A stretch of 62,260 nt of DNA from Neobacillus piezotolerans (GCF_003362805.1 NZ_QNQT01000016.1:1-62260); one strand, 5' to 3'; shown: positions 31,643-45,830, counted from the first letter of the stretch. Notes: a model not told the origin generated them from the letters alone. Numbers and translations: made by a program.

Positions 31643-32830
31643 ATGGGTAAAGCTAAATTTGACCGTTCCAAGCCACACGTTAACATTGGAACAATCGGTC
31701 ACGTTGACCATGGTAAAACTACTTTGACTGCAGCAATCACAACTGTACTTGCAAAAGCAGGCGGCGGTGAAGCGCGCGGCTACGATCAAATCGACAACGC
31801 TCCAGAAGAAAAAGAGCGTGGAATTACTATCTCAACTTCCCACGTTGAGTATGAAACTGCTAACCGCCACTATGCGCACGTTGACTGCCCAGGACACGCC
31901 GACTATGTTAAAAACATGATCACTGGCGCTGCCCAAATGGACGGCGGTATCCTTGTAGTATCCGCAACTGACGGCCCAATGCCGCAAACACGCGAGCACA
32001 TTCTTCTTTCCCGTCAGGTAGGCGTTCCTTACCTTGTTGTATTCATGAACAAGTGCGACATGGTAGACGACGAAGAACTTCTTGAGTTGGTTGAAATGGA
32101 AATCCGCGACCTTCTAACTGAATATGAGTTCCCTGGCGATGACACTCCAGTTATCAAAGGTTCTGCTCTTAAAGCTCTTGAAGGCGATTCTGCTTGGGAA
32201 GCAAAAATCATCGAACTTATGGATGCTGTTGACAGCTACATCCCAACTCCAACACGTGACACTGAAAAACCTTTCATGATGCCTGTTGAGGACGTATTCT
32301 CAATCACTGGCCGTGGAACAGTTGCTACTGGACGCGTAGAGCGCGGACAAGTTAAAGTTGGTGACGTTGTTGAAATCGTTGGTTTCACTGAAGAGCCAAA
32401 ATCTACAACTGTAACAGGCGTTGAAATGTTCCGTAAGCTTCTTGACTATGCAGAAGCTGGAGACAACATTGGTGCCCTTCTTCGTGGCGTAGCGCGTGAA
32501 GAAATCGAGCGTGGACAGGTTTTGGCTAAGCCAAAGTCCATCACTCCACACACAAAGTTCAAAGCGGAAGTTTATGTTTTGTCTAAAGAAGAAGGTGGAC
32601 GTCATACTCCATTCTTCACTAACTACCGCCCACAATTCTATTTCCGTACTTCTGACATTACAGGTATCTGTAACCTTCCAGAAGGCGTAGAAATGGTTAT
32701 GCCTGGCGACAACATCGAAATGTCAGTAGAGCTAATCGCTCCAGTTGCGATCGAAGAAGGAACAAAGTTCTCTATTCGTGAAGGCGGCCGTACAGTAGGC
32801 GCTGGCGTTGTTGCTTCAATCGTTGAATAA
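31643..32830 (+). CDS. tuf: Elongation factor Tu
   Basis: This GTPase delivers aminoacyl-tRNA to the ribosome. The 395-residue product has G1 GHVDHGKTT near residue 19, DCPGHADYV near residue 81 and NKCDMVDD near residue 136, plus both beta-barrel domains. AAAGGAGGAAATT precedes the ATG. A strong terminator follows. It is the only tuf copy seen here. Confidence 0.97.
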   Translation: MGKAKFDRSKPHVNIGTIGHVDHGKTTLTAAITTVLAKAGGGEARGYDQIDNAPEEKERGITISTSHVEYETANRHYAHVDCPGHADYVKNMITGAAQMDGGILVVSATDGPMPQTREHILLSRQVGVPYLVVFMNKCDMVDDEELLELVEMEIRDLLTEYEFPGDDTPVIKGSALKALEGDSAWEAKIIELMDAVDSYIPTPTRDTEKPFMMPVEDVFSITGRGTVATGRVERGQVKVGDVVEIVGFTEEPKSTTVTGVEMFRKLLDYAEAGDNIGALLRGVAREEIERGQVLAKPKSITPHTKFKAEVYVLSKEEGGRHTPFFTNYRPQFYFRTSDITGICNLPEGVEMVMPGDNIEMSVELIAPVAIEEGTKFSIREGGRTVGAGVVASIVE

Positions 32831-32842
32831 TAATTAAACAAG

Positions 32843-32878
32843 AAGCGGATGGGTGACGACCCATCCGCTTTTATTTTT
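32843..32878 (+). terminator. Terminator after tuf
   Basis: AAGCGGATGGG (32843-32853) pairs perfectly with CCCATCCGCTT (32860-32870), followed by a T-rich tail. It closes the str operon. Confidence 0.9.
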
Positions 32879-32983
32879 ACCGACAAAATCCGAGTTTCTT
32901 CTATAATATAACTAAATGGCAAAAGGCGTTGGGCCAGTGTGGGTGGAAAAAACATGAAATCCCGACTATGCTCCAAAAAAACA

Positions 32984-33012
32984 TTGCAATCACTGCATGA
33001 TGCCGCTATAAT
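32984..33012 (+). promoter_or_regulatory. S10 operon promoter P1
   Basis: TTGCAA at 32984-32989 and TATAAT at 33007-33012 are 17 bp apart. It lies upstream of a second promoter at 33052. Confidence 0.65.
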
Positions 33013-33051
33013 ATTAAAAGTGTGCGAAACATAAAAAACCCATGAATGTTA

Positions 33052-33080
33052 TTGCGTTTAGGCGGTGTTTTATGTATAAT
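33052..33080 (+). promoter_or_regulatory. S10 operon promoter P2
   Basis: TTGCGT at 33052-33057 and TATAAT at 33075-33080 are 17 bp apart. It would give a leader of about 127 bases before rpsJ. Confidence 0.65.
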
Positions 33081-33108
33081 AGACAATGTTGGTCTTTGAC
33101 TGCGATGA

Positions 33109-33522
<414 letters not shown>

Positions 33523-33559
33523 ACGACCATAAAACAAATTATTTCAGGAGGTGTGACGA

Positions 33560-34186
33560 ATGACCAAAGGAATCTTAGGAAGAAAGATTGGTATGACTCA
33601 AGTATTTGCTGAGAACGGCGATTTAATCCCTGTTACAGTTATTGAGGCAGCGGCCAACGTTGTCCTTCAAAAGAAGACGATCGAAAGCGATGGCTACGAA
33701 GCTATCCAGGTCGGTTTTGAGGACAAGCGTGAAAAGCTTGCCAACAAGCCTGAAAAAGGGCATGTAGCTAAAGCGAATACTGCTCCTAAGCGCTTCGTTC
33801 GCGAATTCCGCGGAGTAGACTTGGCAGCATTTGAAGTTGGTCAGGAAGTCAAAGTTGATATTTTTGCAGAAGGCGACATCGTGGATGTTACTGGAGTATC
33901 GAAAGGTAAAGGATTCCAGGGTTCAATTAAGCGCCACGGACAATCCCGCGGCCCAATGGCCCACGGTTCCCGCTACCATCGCCGCCCAGGTTCCATGGGA
34001 CCAGTTGCCCCGAACCGCGTATTCAAAGGCAAAGCATTGCCAGGACGCATGGGTGGAGAAGTAGTTACAGTTCAAAACCTTGAAATTGTAAAAGTAGATA
34101 CAGATCGCAACCTGCTTCTAGTGAAAGGCAACGTGCCTGGAGCAAGAAAAGCGTTGATCAAAATTAAAAGTGCGGTAAAAGCATAG
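33560..34186 (+). CDS. rplC: Ribosomal protein L3
   Basis: This 208-residue early-assembly 50S protein reaches into the peptidyl-transferase centre through its central extension. The motif [20 protein letters not shown] is intact, followed by [11 protein letters not shown] and [12 protein letters not shown]. It starts [29 protein letters not shown] precedes the ATG. Confidence 0.97.
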   Translation: MTKGILGRKIGMTQVFAENGDLIPVTVIEAAANVVLQKKTIESDGYEAIQVGFEDKREKLANKPEKGHVAKANTAPKRFVREFRGVDLAAFEVGQEVKVDIFAEGDIVDVTGVSKGKGFQGSIKRHGQSRGPMAHGSRYHRRPGSMGPVAPNRVFKGKALPGRMGGEVVTVQNLEIVKVDTDRNLLLVKGNVPGARKALIKIKSAVKA

Positions 34187-34214
34187 GACTTCTTAAGAAA
34201 GGAGGAACAAAGGA

Positions 34215-34838
34215 ATGCCTAAAGTAGCATTGTTTAACCAAAACGGTTCCCAAGTTGGGGAAATCGAACTTAATGATACAGTTTTCGGCATTGAGCCAAA
34301 CCAGCATGTGCTTTTCGAAGCGATACTGATGCAAAGGGCTTCAATGCGCCAGGGAACACACAAAACAAAAATTCGTTCCGAAGTATCCGGCGGCGGACGC
34401 AAGCCATGGAGACAAAAAGGAACAGGCCGTGCGCGCCAAGGATCAATCCGCTCACCACAATGGAAAGGCGGCGGTACAGTTTTCGGTCCGGTACCACGCA
34501 GCTACAGCTACAAATTGCCAAGGAAGGTACGCCGCCTTGCAATTAAATCAGCCCTTTCCACAAAGGTGCTTGAAGAAAACATCCTGGTACTTGAAAGCCT
34601 TGCTTTCGATGCGCCAAAAACAAAAGATTTCGTAAACGTCCTAAAAGGACTTTCCGTAGAAAAGAAAGCACTTGTTGTAACTGCTGACCTTGATGAGAAC
34701 GTAGCATTGTCTGCAAGGAACATTCCTGGCGTTACAGTAGTAGCAGCCAACGGCATCAGTGTCGTGGATGTCCTTAATCATGATAAGCTAATCATCACCA
34801 AAGCAGCGGTTGAAAAAGTAGAGGAGGTGCTTGCATAA
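34215..34838 (+). CDS. rplD: Ribosomal protein L4
   Basis: This 207-residue protein lines the exit tunnel. Its extended loop contains [20 protein letters not shown], the wild-type sequence at sites of macrolide resistance mutations. It begins [20 protein letters not shown]. The stop overlaps the rplW ATG by one base, so translation is coupled. In E. coli L4 regulates its operon; I see no equivalent site that I can identify. Confidence 0.97.
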   Translation: MPKVALFNQNGSQVGEIELNDTVFGIEPNQHVLFEAILMQRASMRQGTHKTKIRSEVSGGGRKPWRQKGTGRARQGSIRSPQWKGGGTVFGPVPRSYSYKLPRKVRRLAIKSALSTKVLEENILVLESLAFDAPKTKDFVNVLKGLSVEKKALVVTADLDENVALSARNIPGVTVVAANGISVVDVLNHDKLIITKAAVEKVEEVLA

Positions 34839-35122
34839 TGGATGCACGCGATGTTATTAAGCGCCCCGTTATCACCGAACGTTCTACTGATTTGATGGCT
34901 GAAAAGAAATACACGTTCGAAGTTGACGTAAGAGCCAATAAAACACAAGTAAAAGACGCTGTTGAAAAAATCTTTGGCGTTGATGTTGAGAAAGTAAACA
35001 TCATGAACTACAAAGGTAAGTTCAAGCGCATGGGCAAATTCGGCGGATACACAAACAAACGCCGCAAGGCTATTGTTAAGCTGACTGCCGACAGCAAAGA
35101 AATCGAAATTTTTGAATCCTAG
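34838..35122 (+). CDS. rplW: Ribosomal protein L23
   Basis: This 94-residue protein lies at the tunnel exit, where trigger factor and SRP dock. It starts [20 protein letters not shown] and has [20 protein letters not shown] and [14 protein letters not shown]. The ATG overlaps the rplD stop, and GAGGAGGTGC lies within the end of rplD. Confidence 0.96.
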   Translation: MDARDVIKRPVITERSTDLMAEKKYTFEVDVRANKTQVKDAVEKIFGVDVEKVNIMNYKGKFKRMGKFGGYTNKRRKAIVKLTADSKEIEIFES

Positions 35123-35130
35123 AATTTTAA

Positions 35131-35982
<852 letters not shown>

Positions 35983-36042
35983 CGTGATTGAGCTACGGTT
36001 CAGATACAGAACCGTAGAACGGTCTCGAAGGGAGGTACCCTC

Positions 36043-36318
36043 ATGGGTCGCAGTTTGAAAAAAGGACCTTTTGTTGATGATCATCTATTGAAAAAGGTCG
36101 AAAACCTTGGTGCTGACAGCAAGCATGTAATCAAAACTTGGTCACGCCGTTCAACAATTTTCCCACAATTCATCGGCCACACAATCGCTGTGTACGATGG
36201 ACGGAAACATGTTCCAGTTTATGTCACAGAAGACATGGTAGGACACAAGCTTGGAGAATTCGCTCCAACACGTGCTTATAAAGGCCATGGCAATGACGAT
36301 AAGAAAACCAGACGTTAA
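36043..36318 (+). CDS. rpsS: Ribosomal protein S19
   Basis: This 91-residue 30S head protein begins [20 protein letters not shown] and contains [21 protein letters not shown] and [23 protein letters not shown] precedes the ATG. rplV follows 20 bases after the stop. Confidence 0.97.
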   Translation: MGRSLKKGPFVDDHLLKKVENLGADSKHVIKTWSRRSTIFPQFIGHTIAVYDGRKHVPVYVTEDMVGHKLGEFAPTRAYKGHGNDDKKTRR

Positions 36319-36338
36319 TGAGAGGAGGGCATCACATC

Positions 36339-36680
36339 ATGCAAGCTAAAGCTGTTGCAAGAACAGTCCGTATTGCTCCTCGTAAAGCTCGTTTAGTCGT
36401 AGATTTAATTCGAGGAAAGCAAGTTGGCGAAGCGGTAGCCATTTTAACTTTGACTCCGAAGGCTGCTTCTCCAATCGTTGAAAAAGTGTTGAAATCTGCT
36501 ATGGCAAACGCAGAACACAATTATGAAATGGACGTTAACAATCTTGTGGTTGAGCAAGCATTCGTTGACGAAGGGCCGACACTGAAGCGTTTCCGCCCGC
36601 GTGCGCAAGGCCGTGCCAGCGCAATCAACAAGCGCACGAGCCACATCACAATCGTTCTATCAGAAAAGAAGGAGGGATAA
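36339..36680 (+). CDS. rplV: Ribosomal protein L22
   Basis: This 113-residue protein has a long hairpin lining the exit tunnel near the macrolide site. It begins [20 protein letters not shown] and has the hairpin [23 protein letters not shown] 36339 follows GAGAGGAGGGC. The open frame extends upstream to 36318, but without a better ribosome site. Confidence 0.96.
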   Translation: MQAKAVARTVRIAPRKARLVVDLIRGKQVGEAVAILTLTPKAASPIVEKVLKSAMANAEHNYEMDVNNLVVEQAFVDEGPTLKRFRPRAQGRASAINKRTSHITIVLSEKKEG

Positions 36681-36683
36681 TTA

Positions 36684-37340
36684 GTGGGTCAAAAAGTAAA
36701 TCCAGTCGGTTTGCGTATCGGCATCATCAAAGATTGGGAATCCAAGTGGTACGCAGGCAAAGACTTCGCTGATCTTCTTCATGAAGATATTAAAGTTCGC
36801 GAATACATCCAGAAGCGCCTTAAAGACGCGTCTGTATCCAAAGTAGAAATCGAACGCGCTGCAAACCGTGTTAACGTTACTGTACACACTGCGAAGCCAG
36901 GTATGGTAATCGGTAAAGGCGGTACAGAAGTTGAAGCACTTCGTAAAGCGTTGAACCAGCTTACTGGCAAGCGTGTCCACATTAATATCCTTGAAATCAA
37001 AAAGGCTGACATCGATGCAAAGCTAGTTGCTGAAAACATCGCTCGCCAGCTAGAAAACCGTGTATCTTTCCGCCGTGCACAGAAGCAAGTTATCCAACGT
37101 GCGATGCGCGCGGGAGCAAAAGGTATCAAAACAATGGTATCCGGCCGTCTTGGCGGTGCAGATATCGCTCGTTCTGAACACTACAGCGAAGGAACTGTTC
37201 CCCTTCATACACTTCGTGCAGACATCGACTATGCAACTGCAGAAGCAGATACTACTTACGGCAAGCTTGGCGTAAAAGTATGGATTTATAAGGGTGAGGT
37301 CCTTCCAACGAAGAAGAAAACCGAGGAAGGAGGCAAATAA
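36684..37340 (+). CDS. rpsC: Ribosomal protein S3
   Basis: This 218-residue protein lies at the mRNA entry site of the 30S subunit. It has an N-terminal KH domain ([17 protein letters not shown]) and a C-terminal domain with [13 protein letters not shown]. The start is GTG 36684 ([13 protein letters not shown] follows) with GAAGGAGGGATAA upstream. rplP follows after 2 bases. Confidence 0.97.
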   Translation: MGQKVNPVGLRIGIIKDWESKWYAGKDFADLLHEDIKVREYIQKRLKDASVSKVEIERAANRVNVTVHTAKPGMVIGKGGTEVEALRKALNQLTGKRVHINILEIKKADIDAKLVAENIARQLENRVSFRRAQKQVIQRAMRAGAKGIKTMVSGRLGGADIARSEHYSEGTVPLHTLRADIDYATAEADTTYGKLGVKVWIYKGEVLPTKKKTEEGGK

Positions 37341-37342
37341 TC

Positions 37343-37970
<628 letters not shown>

Positions 37971-37989
37971 TTGAGAGGAGGTCCGCCTA

Positions 37990-38253
37990 ATGAGCGAACG
38001 CAACCAACGCAAAGTTTACACCGGACGCGTGGTATCCGACAAAATGGATAAGACTGTTACTGTTCTTGTCGAGACACACAAAAAGCATCCTCTTTATGGT
38101 AAACGCGTAAAATACTCTAAAAAGTTTAAGGCGCATGATGAGCAAAATCAGGCTAAGATCGGTGATATTGTACGCATCATGGAAACTCGCCCACTTTCGG
38201 CTACAAAACGCTTCCGCCTTGTAGAAGTAATTGAAAAAGCAGTTATTATTTAA
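37990..38253 (+). CDS. rpsQ: Ribosomal protein S17
   Basis: This 87-residue OB-fold 30S assembly protein begins [20 protein letters not shown] and has [20 protein letters not shown] and [30 protein letters not shown] precedes the ATG. Confidence 0.97.
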   Translation: MSERNQRKVYTGRVVSDKMDKTVTVLVETHKKHPLYGKRVKYSKKFKAHDEQNQAKIGDIVRIMETRPLSATKRFRLVEVIEKAVII

Positions 38254-38265
38254 TTGTTCGGATAA

Positions 38266-38661
<396 letters not shown>

Positions 38662-38715
38662 TTAGCAGTACTTTCAATAAACCAATCTTAAATGCCTTTA
38701 AGGAGGTGCGCACAG

Positions 38716-39021
38716 ATGCACGTAAAAAAAGGTGACAAAGTAATGGTCATCTCTGGCAAGGATAAAGGCAAAACAGGTACAATCCTGGAAGCTTATCCGA
38801 AACAAAGCCGTGTCCTTGTTGAGGGAGTCAACATCGTCAAGAAGCACTCAAAGCCTTCTCAAGCGAATCCCCAAGGTGGCATCAGCAGCCAGGAAGCACC
38901 TGTACACGTATCAAACGTCATGCCAATCGACAAATCCGGCAAACCAAGCCGTGTAGGACATAAAACCGTTGGTGGCAAAAAAGTACGCGTAACAAAATCC
39001 GGTGAAGTATTAGATAAATAG
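38716..39021 (+). CDS. rplX: Ribosomal protein L24
   Basis: This 101-residue 50S assembly initiator has an N-terminal KOW motif ([19 protein letters not shown]). It contains [31 protein letters not shown] precedes ATG 38716, and the family N-terminus MHVKKGD fits. The open frame upstream to 38692 has no site. Confidence 0.96.
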   Translation: MHVKKGDKVMVISGKDKGKTGTILEAYPKQSRVLVEGVNIVKKHSKPSQANPQGGISSQEAPVHVSNVMPIDKSGKPSRVGHKTVGGKKVRVTKSGEVLDK

Positions 39022-39046
39022 TTCATGAAGAAGGGAGGTACAATAG

Positions 39047-39586
39047 ATGAACCGCCTAAAGGAAAAGTATGTTAAAGAGATCACTCCTGCTCTAGTGAGC
39101 AAGTTCAACTATAAATCTGTAATGCAGGTTCCAAAAGTAGAGAAAATCGTTGTAAACATGGGTGTTGGCGATGCAGTCGCGAATGCAAAAGCCCTGGACA
39201 ATGCTGTTGAGGAACTTACAAGCATCACTGGCCAAAAGCCAGTCGTTACCCGCGCGAAAAAGTCTATCGCTGGCTTCCGCCTTCGTGAAGGCATGCCAAT
39301 CGGAGCGAAAGTTACTTTACGCGGAGAGCGCATGTACGAATTCCTGGACAAATTAATTTCAGTCTCTCTGCCACGTGTGCGTGACTTCCGCGGTATTTCC
39401 AAGAAAGCATTCGATGGCCGCGGCAACTACACTCTTGGTGTGAAAGAACAATTGATCTTCCCTGAAATTGATTACGATAAAGTAAGCAAAGTCCGTGGAA
39501 TGGATATCGTTATTGTTACGACAGCCAACACTGATGAAGAAGCACGTGAACTTTTAACTCAGTTTGGAATGCCGTTCCAGAAGTAA
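39047..39586 (+). CDS. rplE: Ribosomal protein L5
   Basis: This 179-residue 5S rRNA-binding protein of the central protuberance begins [20 protein letters not shown]. It has [20 protein letters not shown] and the [17 protein letters not shown] segment. AAGGGAGGTAC precedes the ATG. Confidence 0.97.
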   Translation: MNRLKEKYVKEITPALVSKFNYKSVMQVPKVEKIVVNMGVGDAVANAKALDNAVEELTSITGQKPVVTRAKKSIAGFRLREGMPIGAKVTLRGERMYEFLDKLISVSLPRVRDFRGISKKAFDGRGNYTLGVKEQLIFPEIDYDKVSKVRGMDIVIVTTANTDEEARELLTQFGMPFQK

Positions 39587-39796
<210 letters not shown>

Positions 39797-39825
39797 ACCC
39801 CAAGTCTGGGAAGGAGGTAAAAATA

Positions 39826-40224
39826 ATGGTCATGACAGATCCAATTGCAGATATGCTTACCCGCATCCGTAATGCGAACATGGTTCGCCATGAAAAGCTG
39901 GAAGTACCTGCTTCCAATATCAAAAAAGAAATCGCTGAAATCCTGAAGCGTGAAGGTTTCGTGCGTGATGTAGAGCTGATTGAAGACAATAAGCAAGGCA
40001 TCATCCGTATCTTCCTTAAGTACGGTGCAAACAACGAGCGCGTTATCACTGGCCTCAAGAGGATTTCCAAGCCTGGCCTTCGTGTTTATGCAAAATCAAC
40101 AGAAGTGCCTCGCGTATTGAACGGCCTTGGAATCGCCCTTGTTTCAACATCACAGGGTGTCGTTACTGATAAAGAAGCCCGTGCAAAGCAAATTGGCGGA
40201 GAAGTATTAGCATACATCTGGTAA
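39826..40224 (+). CDS. rpsH: Ribosomal protein S8
   Basis: This 132-residue primary 16S-binding protein begins [20 protein letters not shown]. Near the C-terminus it has [20 protein letters not shown]. In E. coli S8 represses the spc operon. GGAAGGAGGTAAAAA precedes the ATG. Confidence 0.97.
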   Translation: MVMTDPIADMLTRIRNANMVRHEKLEVPASNIKKEIAEILKREGFVRDVELIEDNKQGIIRIFLKYGANNERVITGLKRISKPGLRVYAKSTEVPRVLNGLGIALVSTSQGVVTDKEARAKQIGGEVLAYIW

Positions 40225-40255
40225 GAAAGTTTCTGAATGAATGGAGGTGCACTAA

Positions 40256-40792
40256 ATGTCTCGCATAGGAAAAAAACCAATCGAAATTCCAGCAGGAGTT
40301 GCGGTTACTCTAGATAAAAACACTGTTACAGTTAAAGGACCGAAAGGCGAGTTGGTTCGTTCTTTCAGCCCAGAAATCAGCATCCTCGTAGAAGACAATA
40401 CTGTTACGATTACACGCCCATCCGATGCTAAAGAAATCCGTGCATTGCATGGCACAACACGCGCCGTACTTGCCAACATGGTTGAAGGTGTGTCCAAGGG
40501 CTTCGAAAAAGGCCTTGAGTTAGTAGGGGTTGGTTACCGTGCTTCCAAGCAGGGCAACAAACTTGTACTTAACGTTGGATATTCCCATCCGGTTGAAATC
40601 GAGCCTGAAAAGGGACTTGAAATCGAAGTGCCTGCAAATACAAAGGTAATCGTTAGAGGCTACGACAAAGAACGTGTCGGAGCACTTGCTGCAAACATCC
40701 GTGGCGTCCGTCCTCCAGAGCCTTACAAAGGCAAAGGGATTCGCTATGAAGGCGAAGTTGTCCGCCGTAAGGAAGGTAAAAAAGGTAAGTAA
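40256..40792 (+). CDS. rplF: Ribosomal protein L6
   Basis: This 178-residue 50S protein near the sarcin-ricin loop has two related domains. It starts [20 protein letters not shown] and has [20 protein letters not shown] and the C-terminal [30 protein letters not shown] precedes the ATG. Confidence 0.97.
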   Translation: MSRIGKKPIEIPAGVAVTLDKNTVTVKGPKGELVRSFSPEISILVEDNTVTITRPSDAKEIRALHGTTRAVLANMVEGVSKGFEKGLELVGVGYRASKQGNKLVLNVGYSHPVEIEPEKGLEIEVPANTKVIVRGYDKERVGALAANIRGVRPPEPYKGKGIRYEGEVVRRKEGKKGK

Positions 40793-40824
40793 TGCCGCAT
40801 AGTAATACGAAAGGAGTGACGTAA

Positions 40825-41187
40825 ATGATTACGAAGCTTGATAAAAACGTGAGCCGTAAGAAAAGACATGCACGCGTCCGTTCTAAGCTTAGCGGAACAG
40901 CTGCCCGTCCCCGTCTGAATGTGTTTCGTTCCAACAAACACATCTACGCTCAGTTAATCGACGATGTGAACGGAGTTACTCTAGCGAGTGCTTCGACAAT
41001 GGATAAAGATTTCGGATCTGAAGTTTCCGGAAACAAAGATGCTGCGCAAAAAGTCGGAGAGCTTATTGCGAAGCGCGGAGTCGAAAAAGGCATCACTTCA
41101 GTAGTCTTTGACCGCGGAGGGTACCTCTACCATGGCCGCATTCAAGTACTTGCTGATGCTGCCCGCGAAAACGGCTTGCAATTTTAA
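40825..41187 (+). CDS. rplR: Ribosomal protein L18
   Basis: This 120-residue 5S rRNA-binding protein has an arginine-rich N-terminus ([15 protein letters not shown]) followed by [20 protein letters not shown] and [32 protein letters not shown] precedes the ATG. Confidence 0.97.
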   Translation: MITKLDKNVSRKKRHARVRSKLSGTAARPRLNVFRSNKHIYAQLIDDVNGVTLASASTMDKDFGSEVSGNKDAAQKVGELIAKRGVEKGITSVVFDRGGYLYHGRIQVLADAARENGLQF

Positions 41188-41211
41188 TAGACAAAGGAGG
41201 GACACACAAAG

Positions 41212-41712
41212 ATGCGTCGCATTGATCCAAACAAACTTGAACTTGAAGAACGCGTAGTTACGGTCAACCGTGTTGCGAAGGTTGTTAAAGGCGGACGCCG
41301 TTTCCGTTTCACTGCTCTTGTCGTAGTAGGAGATAAAAATGGCCATGTCGGTTTCGGCACTGGTAAAGCACAGGAAGTTCCTGATGCAATCCGTAAGGCA
41401 ATCGAAGATGCAAAGAAAAACCTGGTTTCCGTGCCGATGGTTGGAACGACTATCCCCCATCAGGTAATCGGCCGCTTCGGAGCTGGCGAAATCCTTTTGA
41501 AGCCTGCTTATGAAGGTACAGGAGTTATCGCTGGCGGACCTGTCCGTGCGGTACTTGAACTTGCGGGTATTTCCGACATCCTCTCAAAATCGCTTGGAAC
41601 GAACACGCCAATCAACGTAGTTCGCGCTACTATTGACGGCATTAAGCAACTTAAGCGTGCTGAAGATGTTGCGAAACTTCGCGGAAAATCAGTAGAAGAA
41701 CTGTTAGGATAA
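41212..41712 (+). CDS. rpsE: Ribosomal protein S5
   Basis: This 166-residue 30S protein is involved in mRNA entry and decoding accuracy. The N-terminal double-stranded-RNA-binding-like domain has [20 protein letters not shown] and [17 protein letters not shown]. The C-terminal half has [20 protein letters not shown]. The loop VKGGRRF, the site of spectinomycin resistance changes, looks wild type. AAAGGAGGGACAC precedes the ATG. Confidence 0.97.
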   Translation: MRRIDPNKLELEERVVTVNRVAKVVKGGRRFRFTALVVVGDKNGHVGFGTGKAQEVPDAIRKAIEDAKKNLVSVPMVGTTIPHQVIGRFGAGEILLKPAYEGTGVIAGGPVRAVLELAGISDILSKSLGTNTPINVVRATIDGIKQLKRAEDVAKLRGKSVEELLG

Positions 41713-41726
41713 GGGAGGGAAATCAA

Positions 41727-41909
41727 ATGGCTAACAAATTGCAAATTACCCTCACTAAAAGCGTAATCGGCCGTCCACAGGACCAGCGCGAAACAGTTAA
41801 GGCTCTCGGCTTGCGAAAAGTGAACCAGACAGTTGAGCAACAGGACAACGCGGCTATCCGCGGAATGATCAATAAGGTTGCCCACCTTGTTTCGGTTAAA
41901 GAACAATAA
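41727..41909 (+). CDS. rpmD: Ribosomal protein L30
   Basis: This 60-residue bacterial L30 begins [20 protein letters not shown] and contains [34 protein letters not shown] precedes the ATG. Confidence 0.96.
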   Translation: MANKLQITLTKSVIGRPQDQRETVKALGLRKVNQTVEQQDNAAIRGMINKVAHLVSVKEQ

Positions 41910-41940
41910 ACGATTCATTCTTTCTTAAGGAGGTGCCCAA

Positions 41941-42381
41941 ATGAAACTTCATGAATTAATGCCAGCAGAAGGCTCCCGCAAAGAGCGCAAGCGTAAAGGC
42001 CGCGGTATCGGATCCGGCAACGGAAAAACTGCAGGTAAGGGACATAAGGGTCAAAAAGCCCGTTCCGGTGGCGGTGTACGCCTAGGATTCGAGGGTGGAC
42101 AGACGCCTTTATTCCGCCGTTTGCCAAAACGTGGATTCACGAACATCAACCGCAAGGAATATGCGATTGTAAACCTTGATGCCCTGAACAGCTTTGAAGA
42201 CGGTACAGAAGTAACTCCAGAACTTCTTATCGAAACTGGCCTTGTCAGGAATGAAAAAGCAGGAATCAAGATTCTTGCAAAAGGGAACGTTGAGAAAAAA
42301 TTGACTGTAAAAGCTCACAAATTTTCCTCTGCTGCCAAGGAAGCAATCGAAGCTGCCGGTGGAAACACTGAGGTGATTTAA
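41941..42381 (+). CDS. rplO: Ribosomal protein L15
   Basis: This 146-residue 50S assembly protein has a glycine- and basic-rich N-terminal arm ([20 protein letters not shown]) followed by a globular domain ending NTEVI. It begins [32 protein letters not shown] precedes the ATG. Its stop shares a base with the secY ATG, coupling export-channel and ribosome synthesis. Confidence 0.97.
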   Translation: MKLHELMPAEGSRKERKRKGRGIGSGNGKTAGKGHKGQKARSGGGVRLGFEGGQTPLFRRLPKRGFTNINRKEYAIVNLDALNSFEDGTEVTPELLIETGLVRNEKAGIKILAKGNVEKKLTVKAHKFSSAAKEAIEAAGGNTEVI

Positions 42382-43676
42382 TGTTCCGGACAATCTCCAA
42401 TTTTATGCGCGTGGGTGAAATAAGGAATAAAATTCTATTCACCCTTTTGATGTTATTAATCTTCCGTATCGGAACTTTTATTCCGGTTCCAAATGTCAAT
42501 GCTGATATACTCAAAGCCCAGGATCAATTCAGTGTATTCGGAGTACTGAATACATTTGGAGGAGGGGCATTGAAAAACTTCTCCATTCTTGCAATGGGCA
42601 TCATGCCTTATATCACTGCTTCAATCATCATCCAGCTTTTGCAGATGGATGTTGTGCCGAAGTTCACAGAGTGGTCAAAGCAAGGGGATGCGGGAAGAAG
42701 GAAGCTTGCCCAATTTACCCGTTATTTCACAATCGTGCTTGGATTTATCCAGGCTTTAGGCATGTCCTACGGGTTTAACAACATGGCGCAGGGCCAGTTG
42801 ATTGAAAGCTCTGGAATCGGAACGTACTTGCTGATCGCGACAGTCCTGACAGCCGGTACGGCCTTCTTAATGTGGCTCGGTGAGCAAATCACGGCAAAAG
42901 GTGTAGGTAACGGGATCTCAATCATCATCTTCGCAGGAATTGCAGCCGGAATTCCGACTACTGTCAACCAAATTTACATTCAGCAGTTCCAGGATGTAAA
43001 AGATGACTTGTTCATCCGCATTCTGACTGTTCTCCTTATTGTTCTGGCTGTCATCGCCATTGTTGTTGGCGTAATCTTCATCCAGCAGGCAACAAGGAAA
43101 ATTCCAATCCAATATGCAAAAAGGATGACCGCGGGACGTACGCCGGTTGGCGGCCAGTCCACTCATATGCCGTTGAAAGTTAACGCGGCTGGGGTTATCC
43201 CGGTCATTTTCGCAGTATCATTCATAATTACGCCAAAGACGATTGCATCCTTTTTTCCAACAAATGATGTGACGCTTTGGATCCAACGGGTATTTGATTA
43301 TACCCACCCAATCGGGATGGTGCTATATGCAGCATTGATCATCGCGTTTACGTATTTCTATGCGTTTATCCAAGTGAATCCGGAACAGGCAGCAGAAAAC
43401 CTGCAGAAGCAGAGCGGCTATATTCCAGGAATTCGCCCAGGCAAACCAACACAGGAATACTTCACACGGGTGCTCTATCGCCTGACATTTGTCGGAGCGA
43501 TCTTCCTGGCAGTGATCGCTGTCCTTCCAGTTGTTTTTATCCAGGTGGCAAACCTTCCGCAATCAGCGCAAATTGGCGGTACGAGCCTTCTGATCGTGGT
43601 AGGGGTCGCGCTTGAAACGATGAAACAGCTTGAAGCCCAGCTGGTCAAACGCCATTACAAAGGCTTTATTAAGTAA
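42381..43676 (+). CDS. secY: Preprotein translocase subunit SecY
   Basis: This 431-residue channel subunit of SecYEG has ten transmembrane segments, the first about residues 16-36. Conserved parts include GIMPYITASIIIQLL in helix 2, ITAKGVGNGISIIIFAGI, and the cytosolic loop YAKRMTAGRTPVGGQSTHMP, which contacts the ribosome and SecA. The ATG overlaps the rplO stop. A long stem-loop lies in the spacer before adk. Confidence 0.97.
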   Translation: MFRTISNFMRVGEIRNKILFTLLMLLIFRIGTFIPVPNVNADILKAQDQFSVFGVLNTFGGGALKNFSILAMGIMPYITASIIIQLLQMDVVPKFTEWSKQGDAGRRKLAQFTRYFTIVLGFIQALGMSYGFNNMAQGQLIESSGIGTYLLIATVLTAGTAFLMWLGEQITAKGVGNGISIIIFAGIAAGIPTTVNQIYIQQFQDVKDDLFIRILTVLLIVLAVIAIVVGVIFIQQATRKIPIQYAKRMTAGRTPVGGQSTHMPLKVNAAGVIPVIFAVSFIITPKTIASFFPTNDVTLWIQRVFDYTHPIGMVLYAALIIAFTYFYAFIQVNPEQAAENLQKQSGYIPGIRPGKPTQEYFTRVLYRLTFVGAIFLAVIAVLPVVFIQVANLPQSAQIGGTSLLIVVGVALETMKQLEAQLVKRHYKGFIK

Positions 43677-43680
43677 GGTT

Positions 43681-43710
43681 GGTTTTGGGGACGCTAAGTT
43701 CCCTAAAACC
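43681..43710 (+). other. Stem-loop between secY and adk
   Basis: GGTTTTGGGGA (43681-43691) pairs with TCCCTAAAACC (43700-43710), with one G-T wobble. No T-run follows, so it is unlikely to terminate; mRNA processing or stability is possible. Confidence 0.5.
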
Positions 43711-43735
43711 ACTTAATCCCCAAGGGGGTAAGTGA

Positions 43736-44385
<650 letters not shown>

Positions 44386-44386
<1 letters not shown>

Positions 44387-45132
44387 TGATCATTTGCAAA
44401 ACGCCCCGTGAGCTGGAAATCATGCGAGAAGCGGGCAGGATTGTGGCGTTGACCCATGAAGAGCTAAAGAAACATATAGCTCCGGGGATTACCACGAATG
44501 AACTGGACCGCATTGCAGAACAAGTAATCCGCAAATACGATGCGATTCCATCTTTTAAAGGGTACAACGGTTTTACCGGAAGCATTTGCGCTTCTGTCAA
44601 TGAAGAACTTGTGCACGGTATACCAGGGGACCGGATCTTAAAAGAGGGAGATATCATCAGCATCGATATCGGAGCCAAATACAACGGTTATCACGGTGAC
44701 TCGGCCTGGACCTATCCGGTCGGCAAAATAGACGGGGAAACATCCCGCCTTTTGGAAGTGACGGAACAGTCCCTGTATAAAGGGCTGGAAGAGGCTAAGC
44801 CAGGCGAACGTCTCACAAACATCTCGCATGCAATTCAGGTGTATGTGGAAGAAAACGGTTTTTCAATCGTGCGCGAGTATGTAGGCCACGGTGTCGGGCA
44901 AGACTTACATGAGGAACCTCAGGTTCCGCATTATGGACCGCCAAACAAAGGCCCTCGGCTCAGGCCTGGCATGGTGCTGGCAGTTGAACCGATGGTAAAT
45001 GCGGGCAGCCGGTATGTAAAAACACTGGCTGACGATTGGACAGTTGTAACAGTTGATGGCAAATACTGCGCCCATTTTGAACATACGATTGCCATTACGG
45101 AGGCAGGCTTTGAAATTCTCACAAAACTGTGA
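44386..45132 (+). CDS. map: Methionine aminopeptidase, type I
   Basis: This two-metal enzyme removes the N-terminal Met from new proteins. The 248-residue product has the metal ligands expected for the family: [16 protein letters not shown] near residue 93, [13 protein letters not shown] near residue 168, VLAVEPM near residue 201 and FEHTIAIT near the end. It has no N-terminal extension. Its last 23 bases overlap the next gene, whose GGAGG site lies inside map. Confidence 0.96.
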
Positions 45133-45437
45133 TGGAATTCCTGGCCCTGTTCCGGGTCAAATCGCTCTTGTTAAAAGCGGACGCGGCGCTGGCCTGTATG
45201 TTATAATTATAAAGTTGGCTGATGAGCATTCAGTTCTTGTCGCTGATGGCGGGAAGCTTAAAAACACTCGCCCGAAGAGAAAGAATATACGTCATCTCCA
45301 ACTGGTTGACCGCATAGCTCCGGAAGTTTATGACAGTATCATCGAGACAGGCAGCGTGACGAATGGAAAGCTGCGCTTCGCACTTACAAGGTTTTTAAAT
45401 GAACGCCTGACAGATGAAGAGAAGGGAGACGAATTCG

Positions 45438-45445
<8 letters not shown>
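45110..45445 (+). CDS. KOW-domain RNA-binding protein between map and infA
   Basis: This 111-residue protein belongs to the L14e/KOW family gene found between map and infA in Bacillus. The KOW motif is in [20 protein letters not shown], followed by [20 protein letters not shown] and a C-terminal [17 protein letters not shown] choose TTG 45110: GGAGG at 45099-45103 within map is 6 bases away, and no other start in frame is better. An ATG at 45132 is out of frame. It probably binds rRNA or mRNA; no defined function is known to me. It overlaps infA by 8 bases. Confidence 0.8.
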
Positions 45446-45807
<362 letters not shown>

Positions 45808-45830
45808 TAAAGAAGGAGGTGCGTTAACTT

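Noticed and set aside
45132-45180. Frameshift in the KOW gene
   Set aside because: An out-of-frame ATG suggested a broken gene, but TTG 45110 with GGAGG 6 bases upstream gives an intact frame.
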